From positions 1 to 6,202 of the forward strand of contig CAZAEP010000163.1 in NCBI GenBank assembly GCA_964484045.1: DNA of 6,202 bases. Direction: 5' to 3'. Positions 1-5,370 of the stretch are shown here, in pieces (the stretch's first letter is position 1; each line of letters starts with the position of its first letter). The stretch comes from J134 sp964484045 (lineage in GTDB: Bacteria > Pseudomonadota > Alphaproteobacteria > Sphingomonadales > Rhodothalassiaceae). The notes under the pieces are model-generated. The model was not told the origin of the DNA and searched no databases. It saw only the letters and a program-made list of their open reading frames with translations. Position numbers and translations under genes: made by a program.

Positions 1-106
1 CGACCGAGAGACGGCCGAGGTCGAGGCCCTGCGGCAGGGCCCCTTCGGCCATCGCCGCCTCGACGGCGGCGATGACGCGGCTGCGAAAGTGCGTGAAAAC
101 GTTCAT
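1..106 (-). CDS. argS: Arginyl-tRNA synthetase, N-terminal fragment (rest lies beyond the left edge)
   Basis: Only the first 35 residues are visible, beginning MNVFTHFRSRVIAAVEAAMA and followed by EGALPQGLDLGRLSV. This matches the usual beginning of bacterial class I arginyl-tRNA synthetases (M-N-[LV]-F-x-x-[FL], then a helix and a 'LPxGLDL' stretch), the additional N-terminal domain that contacts the tRNA elbow. The enzyme charges tRNA-Arg with arginine in the cytoplasm. The catalytic HIGH-type motif lies outside the window. The ATG at 104-106 overlaps the TGA stop of dgt (103-105) as ATGA. There is no good Shine-Dalgarno sequence in front of it, so translation is probably coupled to dgt. 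The dgt-argS order is common in alphaproteobacteria. The identification rests on a short but characteristic N-terminus plus this context. Confidence 0.85.
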   Translation of the reverse strand, partial: MNVFTHFRSRVIAAVEAAMAEGALPQGLDLGRLSV

Positions 107-1333
107 ATCGGAAAGGCCGTGACGTCGAAGAGTTTTCTGTATTCGCGAATGGCGTAGCGATCGGTCATGCCGGCGATGAAATCGGCGACCGCGCGCGCGG
201 TCTCATGGCTTTCGGGAGGTCCGGCCCGGGCCGCCCACTCCGCGGGCATCAGGCCAGGATCGCTCATATAGAGATCGAACAGCGCCCGCACCACCCTTTT
301 CGCCTTCGCCGTCGTCCGCTTGACGTAGCGATGGCGGTACATGTTCCGGCGCAGAAACTCGCGCAAGGCATCGATCTCGCGACGCATGGGCTCGGAAAAA
401 TCGATCGTCGCCCGGGCGGCGTCGCGAATATCGTCGATGGTGGCGGGGGAGAGCGCCGCAAGCCGGCGCCGCGATTCGGCGAGGATGTCGTCGATCATCA
501 TCGCGATGAGCCGGCGCACGAGCTCATGCACCCGAACCGAAAGCGGCAGATCGGGATGATCCCCGTCAAGAGCCCGGAGAACGCGGCCGACGAGCGGCAC
601 CTCGGCGATCTCGGCGAGCGAAAAGAGGCCGGCGCGCAGGCCGTCGTCGATGTCGTGATTGTTGTAGGCGACGTCGTCGGCGATCGCCGCCGCCTGCGCT
701 TCGGCGCCGGGCCAGCTATGGAGGGCGAGGTCCTGCTCGCGCAGATATTCCCGCAGCGCGAAGGGCAGGTCCGCAGGCGGATCCGCGGGATCGACCGGAC
801 GATCGACGAGGGGGCCGTTGTGCTTGGCGAGGCCTTCGAGCGTCTCCCATGTCAGATTGAGGCCGGCGAACGCCGCATAGCGCACCTCGAGGCGGGTGAC
901 GATGCGCAGCGTCTGCGCATTGTGATCGAAGCCGCCATGGGGCGCCATCGCCGCGTCGAGCTCGGCCTCGCCGGCATGGCCGAAGGGCGGATGGCCGAGA
1001 TCGTGGGCGAGCGCGAGGCATTCGGCGAGATCCTCGTCGAGGCGGAGCACGCGGGNNNNNNNNNNAGCGCGCGATCTGCGACACCTCGAGGCTGTGGGTG
1101 AGTCGCGTGCGGTAGTGATCGCCCTCGTGATAGACGAAGACCTGCGTCTTGTATTTGAGGCGGCGAAAGGCCGTCGCGTGGAGAATGCGATCGCGGTCGC
1201 GCTGAAAGACGGTCCGCGTCGGGCTCTCCGGCTCGACGGCGCGGCGACCGCGGCTCTGCGAGGGATGCGCGGCATAGGGCGCAAGCAGGCCCTCGCGGGC
1301 GCGCACATCGATCATGTCCGGGGCATCGGCCAT
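103..1333 (-). CDS. dgt: dGTP triphosphohydrolase-like HD-domain protein (dGTPase family), split by an assembly gap
   Basis: HD-superfamily phosphohydrolase of the dGTPase-like group. Family members cleave dNTPs, classically dGTP, to the nucleoside and triphosphate, in the cytoplasm, and affect dNTP pools. The N-terminal part (1066-1333) begins MADAPDMIDV and contains the conserved 'RTVFQRDRDRILHATAFRRLKYKTQV' type region and the first metal ligand, His80 in TRLTHSLEVSQIAR. Ten Ns follow. The rest (103-1055) continues RVLRLDEDLAECLALAHDLGHPPFGHAGE, with the HD pair, and later IADDVAYNNHDIDDGL with the last metal-binding Asp. The H...HD...D set is therefore complete. With ten Ns the halves are out of frame. 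A gap of six bases would give QIAR-S-x-x-RVLRLDED, the usual family spacing, and a 408-residue protein. The start at 1333 lacks a strong ribosome-binding site, and Met7 (1313-1315) is an alternative. Substrate choice among dNTPs cannot be judged from sequence. Confidence 0.9.
1056..1065. other. Assembly gap (run of ten Ns) inside dgt
   Basis: Ten consecutive undetermined bases. The reading frame before the gap (minus strand, ending ...SQIAR plus one T) and the frame after it (two Cs, then RVLRLDED...) join only if the missing length is a multiple of three. Ten is not, so the run is probably a scaffold placeholder of arbitrary size. Conserved spacing in the dGTPase-like family between QIAR and the RxLxLDED helix predicts three residues, which means six missing bases. 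The gap lies in the codons just after the first metal-ligand histidine helix. Confidence 0.9.
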
Positions 1334-1493
1334 GGGCGCATGCTTATCCGCTCACCGCTTCGGGCGCAATGCGGCATCAATGGATGCGGGCCCCGCCGCG
1401 ACCGCTCACGGGACCCTTGCCGCATTTCCGGTCCGGTCGCGCCACGGAGGCCGGAACCGGCCGTCTCGAAGCGCGACGGACGGCGCGCACCCC
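1334..1493. other. Intergenic region between ivd stop and dgt start
   Basis: 160 bases without a supported gene. On the minus strand it follows the ivd stop and precedes dgt, so it should hold any ivd terminator and the dgt promoter. It has an interrupted inverted repeat GGCCGG-AA-CCGGCC (1449-1462) and an imperfect one, CCGTC...GACGG (1461-1479). Neither is followed by a T-run on the minus strand, so neither is a clear intrinsic terminator. A small GCATC-AATG-GATGC repeat lies at 1374-1387. I see no convincing -35/-10 pair for dgt. Confidence 0.5.
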
Positions 1494-2663
1494 TTACGCC
1501 GTTTCCTCGAACAGCTCGCGGCCGATCAGCATGCGGCGGATCTCGCTCGTGCCGGCGCCGATCTCGTAGAGCTTGGCGTCGCGCAGCAGCCGACCGGTCG
1601 GATAGTCGTTGATATAGCCGTTGCCGCCGAGGGCTTGGATCGCCTCGAGCGCCATCCGCGTCGCCCGTTCGGCGGCGAAGAGAACGCACCCCGCGGCGTC
1701 CTTGCGCGTCGTCTCCCCGCGGTCGCAGGCCGCGGCCACGGCATAGACATAGGAGCGCGCCGCGACCCAGCTCGTATACATGTCGGCGAGCTTCGCCTGC
1801 ATGAGCTGGAAGGTGCCGATCGGCTGGCCGAACTGCTTGCGCTCATGGACATAGGGGACGACGACATCGAGGCAGGCGCGCAGCAGCCCCAGGGGACCGC
1901 CGGCGAGCACGACGCGCTCGTAATCGAGCCCCGACATCAGGACCCGCACGCCCTCGTTCTCCTCGCCGACCAGATTCTCGAACGGCACCTTGCAGTCCTC
2001 GAAGACGAGCTCGCAGGTGTTCGAGCCGCGCATGCCGAGCTTGTCGAGCTTCTGCGCGGTGGAAAAGCCCGCCATCCCCTTCTCGATCAGGAAGGCGGAA
2101 ATGCCGCGCGAGCCGGCGGCGGGATCGGTCTTGGCATAAACGAGCAGCACCTCGGCGTCGGGGCCGTTGGTGATCCACATCTTCGAGCCGTTGAGCACAT
2201 AGCCGTCATTGCGCTTCTCGGCCCGCGTCGTCATGCCGACGACGTCGGAGCCGGCGCCGGGCTCGGACATGGCGAGCGCGCCGACATGCTCGCCAGAGAT
2301 CAGCTTGGGCAGATATCTGCGCTTCTGCTCCTCGCTCCCGTTGAGCGCGATCTGATTGACGCAGAGATTGGAGTGCGCGCCATAGGAGAGCCCGACCGAG
2401 GCCGAGGCGCGGGAGATCTCCTCCATCACGATGCAGTGGGCGAGATAGCCCATGCCGGCGCCGCCATATTCCTCCGGCACGGTGATGCCCAGCAGACCGA
2501 GCGCGCCGAGCTCGGGCCAGAGATCGCGGGGAAACGCGTTCGTGCGGTCGATCTCGTCGGCGCGCGGGGCGATCTTGTCTTCGGCGAAACGGCGCGCGGT
2601 CTCGCGCAGCATCTCGATCTCTTCGCCGTGATCGAAACGCAGGCTGGGAAATTCGAAAAACAT
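1494..2663 (-). CDS. ivd: Isovaleryl-CoA dehydrogenase
   Basis: FAD-dependent acyl-CoA dehydrogenase of 389 residues that oxidises isovaleryl-CoA to 3-methylcrotonyl-CoA in leucine catabolism, passing electrons to ETF. Family signature 1 is at about 128-140 (GALAMSEPGAGSD) and signature 2 at about 343-362 (starting QALGGNGYINDYP). Two points favour the isovaleryl type over other acyl-CoA dehydrogenases. First, Glu249 in SGLDYERVVLAGGPLGL matches the catalytic Glu254 region of the human enzyme. Second, the place where medium-chain enzymes carry their catalytic Glu is Ala370 (YEIGAGTSEIRR), as in human IVD. Long stretches such as EEISRAS...GLSYGAHSNLC and LDKLGMRGSNTCEL are near-identical to the mitochondrial protein. 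The start is set at MFFEFPSLRF: the family similarity begins there and a GGGTGA Shine-Dalgarno-like site (2669-2674) lies five bases upstream. The frame stays open further upstream, but that part overlaps the divergent gene. No other leucine-pathway gene is visible nearby. Confidence 0.95.
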   Translation of the reverse strand: MFFEFPSLRFDHGEEIEMLRETARRFAEDKIAPRADEIDRTNAFPRDLWPELGALGLLGITVPEEYGGAGMGYLAHCIVMEEISRASASVGLSYGAHSNLCVNQIALNGSEEQKRRYLPKLISGEHVGALAMSEPGAGSDVVGMTTRAEKRNDGYVLNGSKMWITNGPDAEVLLVYAKTDPAAGSRGISAFLIEKGMAGFSTAQKLDKLGMRGSNTCELVFEDCKVPFENLVGEENEGVRVLMSGLDYERVVLAGGPLGLLRACLDVVVPYVHERKQFGQPIGTFQLMQAKLADMYTSWVAARSYVYAVAAACDRGETTRKDAAGCVLFAAERATRMALEAIQALGGNGYINDYPTGRLLRDAKLYEIGAGTSEIRRMLIGRELFEETA

Positions 2664-2702
2664 GGGGCTCACCCTGGGGCTGATCTTTTTCACGTGAGAG
2701 GC

Positions 2703-2732
2703 TATGTAGCCTTCCTTGAAGGCCTTGTCCAA
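2703..2732 (-). promoter_or_regulatory. Candidate sigma-70-type promoter of ivd
   Basis: On the minus strand TTGGAC (2727-2732) could be a -35 box and TACATA (2703-2708) a -10 box, with an 18-base spacer (17 if read as CTACAT). Transcription would start about 30 bases before the ivd ATG. Matches to consensus are partial, and alphaproteobacterial promoters are hard to call by eye. The 17-base palindrome begins one base upstream of the -35 box, a position that suits a regulator. Confidence 0.3.
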
Positions 2733-2733
2733 A

Positions 2734-2750
2734 GGGACCGCCCCGGTCCC
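2734..2750. promoter_or_regulatory. Interrupted palindrome GGGACCG-CCC-CGGTCCC, possible operator
   Basis: Two perfect seven-base arms flank a three-base centre, placed midway between the two divergent starts and next to the candidate ivd -35 box. The symmetry and location fit a dimeric repressor or activator site. Leucine/isovalerate genes in proteobacteria are often under MerR-family (LiuR) or TetR-family (LiuQ) control, but this palindrome does not obviously match the LiuR site as I recall it. The regulator is therefore unknown. Confidence 0.4.
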
Positions 2751-2768
2751 GATCGGCATCACGTGAAG

Positions 2769-2774
2769 AGGAGG
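2769..2774 (+). promoter_or_regulatory. Strong ribosome-binding site of the 2785 gene
   Basis: A perfect AGGAGG lies ten bases before the ATG at 2785. It supports this start over the open but featureless reading on the opposite strand, and suggests efficient translation. Confidence 0.8.
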
Positions 2775-2784
2775 AAAACCATCG

Positions 2785-4029
2785 ATGCTGCCACGGCTTC
2801 GCACCGCTCTCGTGACCCTTGCCCTGTCCGGCGTCCTGCTCCCGGCCATGCCGGTCGGGGCGGCGGAGAATCCGCCTCCCGTGTCCGGCACCGTTCGCAT
2901 CGCCACCTTCAACACCATGCTCAATCGCCGCACCCCGGGCGCGCTCATCGGTGATCTCGCCGATCCGCACAATGCGCAGCTCGCCGCCGTCGCCGAGATC
3001 ATCGAGCGGGTGCGTCCGCATGTCCTGCTGCTGAACGAGTTCGATTATGACGAGGGTCACCGGGCGATCGCGCTTTTCCGCGAGAAATGGCTCGCCGTCG
3101 GACATAATGGCGCGAAGCCCATCGACTACCCCTATGTCTATCTCGCCCCGGTCAACACCGGCGTGCCCACGGGATTCGATCTCGACCATGACGGACGCAA
3201 TAACGGCGCGGCGGACGCGCAGGGCTATGGCGCCTTTCCCGGACAGTACGGCATGGCGGTGCTGTCGCGCTTCCCCATCGACACGGACGCGGTGCGCACC
3301 TTCCGCCTCTTCCTGTGGAAGGACATGCCGGGCGCGCTCCTGCCCGACAACCGCAGGACCCCGGCGCCGGCGGACTGGTACGGCCCCGAGGAGCTGGCGG
3401 TCCTCCGGCTCTCCTCGAAGAGCCACTGGGACATCCCGATCCGCATCGGCGGCCACGTCGTCCACATCCTCGCGAGCCATCCCACCCCGCCCGCCTTCGA
3501 CGGCCGCGAGGATCGCAACGGCCGGCGCAATCATGATGAAATCCGTTTCTGGGCCGACTATGTCGATCCCGCGCGCAGCGGCTACATTCATGACGATGCC
3601 GGCCGCGCCGGCGGACTTGCCGCCGGTGCGCGCTTCGTCATCCTCGGCGACCTCAACGCCGATCCCCATGACGGCGACAATGTCGAGGGCACGATGCGGC
3701 AACTTCTCGATCATCCCCTGACCAACGCCACGGTGGTGCCCAAGGGGGCGGGCGGTTACGAGCAGGCGCGGCTGCAAGGCGGCGTCAACACGCGCCACAA
3801 GACTCCGCCCGAGACCGACACGGCGGACTTCAAGGACAGGGGACGCTTTGCGGTCGGCAATCTGCGGCTCGACTATGTGCTGCCCTCGAAGGCGGGATGG
3901 CAGCCGCTGTCGGGCGGCGTCTTCTGGCCGGCCACGAAGGACCCGCTGTTCCGGCTCGTCGGCACCTACCCCTATGTCAGCTCCGATCACCGGCTGGTGT
4001 GGATGGACCTTCGGCTTTCGGAGGACTGA
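2785..4029 (+). CDS. Exported endonuclease/exonuclease/phosphatase-fold hydrolase
   Basis: A 414-residue member of the endonuclease/exonuclease/phosphatase (DNase I-like) superfamily, whose members hydrolyse phosphodiester or phosphomonoester bonds with a divalent metal. Residues 1-27 form a likely Sec signal peptide (MLPRLR, a hydrophobic stretch, then a VGAA|E-type site), so it should act in the periplasm or outside. Fold motifs appear in order: IATFNTML (39-46, Asn43), LLLNEFD (81-87, metal-binding Glu85), GMAVLSRFPI (156-165), HILASHPTPP (227-236), VILGDLNADP (285-294, Asp289 and Asn291), RLDYVLPS (361-368) and SSDHRLVWMDL (399-409, the catalytic Asp401-His402 pair). All key residues are present, so it is probably active. 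FDLDHDGRNN (131-140), followed by FPGQYGMAV, resembles an acidic calcium-binding loop. That segment recurs in secreted members of the family. The substrate (nucleic acid, sugar phosphate or lipid) cannot be decided. It is divergent from ivd and converges on the M19 gene six bases away. Confidence 0.88.
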   Translation: MLPRLRTALVTLALSGVLLPAMPVGAAENPPPVSGTVRIATFNTMLNRRTPGALIGDLADPHNAQLAAVAEIIERVRPHVLLLNEFDYDEGHRAIALFREKWLAVGHNGAKPIDYPYVYLAPVNTGVPTGFDLDHDGRNNGAADAQGYGAFPGQYGMAVLSRFPIDTDAVRTFRLFLWKDMPGALLPDNRRTPAPADWYGPEELAVLRLSSKSHWDIPIRIGGHVVHILASHPTPPAFDGREDRNGRRNHDEIRFWADYVDPARSGYIHDDAGRAGGLAAGARFVILGDLNADPHDGDNVEGTMRQLLDHPLTNATVVPKGAGGYEQARLQGGVNTRHKTPPETDTADFKDRGRFAVGNLRLDYVLPSKAGWQPLSGGVFWPATKDPLFRLVGTYPYVSSDHRLVWMDLRLSED

Positions 4030-4035
4030 GCGGAT

Positions 4036-5301
4036 TCACTCCGCCGCGGCGGCCGCCTTCTCGGTCTCGCCGACGGTGGCCGCCGCCACCGCTTCGACGG
4101 TGCGCCAGACGCGCAGCAGATTGCCGCCGAGAATCTTCGCGATCTCGTCGTCCGTATAGCCGCGCTCGATCAGCCCTGCGACGAGAGCGGGATACTGCGA
4201 CACGTCCTTGAGTCCGGTCGGCAGGCTGTCGCCGACGCCGTCGAAGTCCGAGCCGATGCCGACATGATCGATGCCGGCGATCAGGCGCACATGATCGATA
4301 TGGTCGAGCACGTCCGAAAGCCCGGCATAGGGGTAGGGATGCGCGGCGCGGTAGGTCTCGCGGAAGGCGTCATGCGCTTCGGGCGTGTCTTCGGCGCCGG
4401 TCTCCGCGAGCATCGCCTTGTAGGCCGCATCCTGCTCCGAATTGTAGCGATTGGCTTCCTCGGTGAGGAAGGCGGAGCCGAAATTGATCATGATCACACC
4501 GCCGGCCTCGGCGAGCGCCTTGATCATCTCGTCGGACATGTTGCGCTCGAAACCGGGCGTGAAATGCCGTGCCGAGGAGTGGCTCGCGATCGGCGGCGCG
4601 GAGGTGATCCGGAGCACGTCCCAGAAGGCATCGTCGGAAATGTGCGAGACGTCGACCATGATGCCGAGCGCATTCATCTCGCGCACCACCTTCTCCCCGA
4701 AGGGAGAGAGCCCGCCGTTCGGACGGTTCTCGTCATAGGATGAATCGGCGATGTGATTGGCCTTCGAATGCGCGAGCGTGATGTAGCGGATGCCGCGATC
4801 GTAGAAATGCTTCAGAAGCCGGAGATCGCCGGCGATCGGCGCGCCGTTCTCCATCCCCATGGCGAGCCCGATCCTGCCCGCGGCATGCGCCGCTTCGGCC
4901 TCGTCGGGTGAAGTGACGAGCATGAACCTGTCGGGCGCGCGGGCGACGATATCGGTGACGAAGTCGATCATGCGCTCGGCGTGCCGGGTCGCCTTGCCCG
5001 GTTCCTCGAACTCGTATTCCGCCGGTGTGTAGATCGACATGAAAGGCACATCGAGCCCGCCCGCCTTCGCGCGCGGATAGTCGAAATCGCCGTCCTCGGT
5101 CGCCTGCGTCACGTCCTCGTATTTCTCCGCGAGGCGATAGGGCACGTCGATATGGGTGTCGATGAGGATGTGGCGGTGCGCCAGCTCCTGCGCCTTGCTC
5201 ATGGGGTCGCTCACCCCCTGCTCCTGCGGCGTCCCCTGATCGCAGGCTGCAAGCAACGGCATTGCCGTGACCATCATGGCGGCAAGAATGCGGCCGTTCA
5301 T
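4036..5301 (-). CDS. Membrane dipeptidase family lipoprotein (peptidase M19)
   Basis: A 421-residue zinc dipeptidase of family M19 (renal/membrane dipeptidase), which splits dipeptides, often tolerating D-amino acids at the second position. The N-terminus MNGRILAAMMVTAMPLLAAC is a lipoprotein signal with lipobox LAA|Cys20, so the enzyme is probably anchored in the envelope facing the periplasm. Residue 21 is Asp, the inner-membrane retention signal in enterobacteria; whether that rule holds here is unknown. Metal ligands are all present: His50 and Asp52 (IDTHIDVPYRL), bridging Glu151 (GMENG), His220 (DVSHISDDAFWDVL) and His241 (PPIASHSSARHF). Asp352 lies in GIGSDFDGV. The C-terminal GYTDDEIAKILGGNLLRV helix is typical. 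A 20-residue Ala-rich tail follows. The start at 5301 is chosen for the signal peptide and a strong GGAGGA site; an in-frame Met seven codons upstream is less likely. It is probably co-transcribed with the upstream M28 gene. Confidence 0.93.
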   Translation of the reverse strand: MNGRILAAMMVTAMPLLAACDQGTPQEQGVSDPMSKAQELAHRHILIDTHIDVPYRLAEKYEDVTQATEDGDFDYPRAKAGGLDVPFMSIYTPAEYEFEEPGKATRHAERMIDFVTDIVARAPDRFMLVTSPDEAEAAHAAGRIGLAMGMENGAPIAGDLRLLKHFYDRGIRYITLAHSKANHIADSSYDENRPNGGLSPFGEKVVREMNALGIMVDVSHISDDAFWDVLRITSAPPIASHSSARHFTPGFERNMSDEMIKALAEAGGVIMINFGSAFLTEEANRYNSEQDAAYKAMLAETGAEDTPEAHDAFRETYRAAHPYPYAGLSDVLDHIDHVRLIAGIDHVGIGSDFDGVGDSLPTGLKDVSQYPALVAGLIERGYTDDEIAKILGGNLLRVWRTVEAVAAATVGETEKAAAAAE

Positions 5302-5309
5302 TTCTCTTC

Positions 5310-5315
5310 TCCTCC
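5310..5315 (-). promoter_or_regulatory. Ribosome-binding site of the M19 dipeptidase gene
   Basis: On the minus strand GGAGGA, within a purine run GGGGAGGAGAAGAGAA, lies eight bases before the ATG at 5299-5301. It fixes the start at that ATG rather than the in-frame one at 5322. The downstream edge of the hairpin pair (5324) is eight bases from this site, close enough to influence ribosome access. Confidence 0.8.
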
Positions 5316-5323
5316 CCTGCAAT

Positions 5324-5365
5324 CTCGTTCCGGAGCCGAAACGAGTCGTTCCGGATCCGGAACGA
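5324..5365 (-). repeat. Two tandem near-identical palindromes (hairpins) between the M28 and M19 genes
   Basis: Unit A (5346-5365) is a perfect 20-base palindrome with arms TCGTTCCGGA / TCCGGAACGA. Unit B (5325-5344) matches it at 18 of 20 positions, and the start-to-start distance is 21 bases. On the minus-strand RNA, A folds as an eight-pair stem with a GATC loop. B (extended to 5324-5345) folds as a nine-pair stem including one U-G pair, with a GCUC loop. The two differences between the copies fall at a pair kept by U-G wobble and in the loop, so the RNA hairpin is preserved while exact DNA symmetry is lost in B. A begins five bases after the M28 stop. No U-run follows, so this is not a standard terminator. 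Options are an mRNA stabiliser or processing site, a REP-type repeat, an operator with two sites on the same helix face, or a translation control element for the M19 gene. Confidence 0.75.
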
Positions 5366-5370
5366 TCCCG

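Larger units (their letters stand above)
2664..2784. promoter_or_regulatory. Divergent promoter region of ivd and the exported phosphatase-fold gene
   Basis: 121 bases separate two divergent starts, so both promoters should lie here or in the gene ends. It contains a perfect interrupted palindrome (2734-2750), two copies of CACGTGA (2691-2697 and 2760-2766, each followed by GAGG after zero or one extra base), an inverted repeat CCTTC-CTT-GAAGG (2710-2722), and the ribosome-binding sites of both genes. Which factor, if any, binds here cannot be told from sequence. Confidence 0.6.

Noticed and set aside
205..1101. Plus-strand open frame opposite dgt
   Set aside because: No recognisable domain, runs through the N gap, and is the antisense of codons encoding conserved HD-domain motifs.
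103..1333. dgt as a frameshifted pseudogene
   Set aside because: The only frame break coincides exactly with the run of Ns, and all metal-binding residues on both sides are intact.
1449..1479. Intrinsic terminator of ivd
   Set aside because: Short inverted repeats are present but no T-run follows on the minus strand, so a terminator cannot be claimed.
1314..2954. Long plus-strand open frame opposite ivd
   Set aside because: It is antisense to a gene with near-complete family similarity. The translation is rich in Arg, Gly and His with no recognisable domain, as expected for a mirror frame in GC-rich DNA.
2664..3002. N-terminal extension of ivd up to 3002
   Set aside because: The extra residues show no family similarity and overlap the divergent gene and its ribosome-binding site. 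The true similarity starts at MFFEFPSLRF.
2206..3990. Minus-strand open frame opposite the exported hydrolase and running into ivd
   Set aside because: It spans two real genes out of frame. The strong ribosome-binding site, signal peptide and fold motifs are on the plus strand.
5324..5365. Rho-independent terminator after the M28 gene
   Set aside because: The stems are strong but there is no U-run after either one. The next bases on the minus strand are ATTGCAGGGG, leading into the M19 ribosome-binding site.
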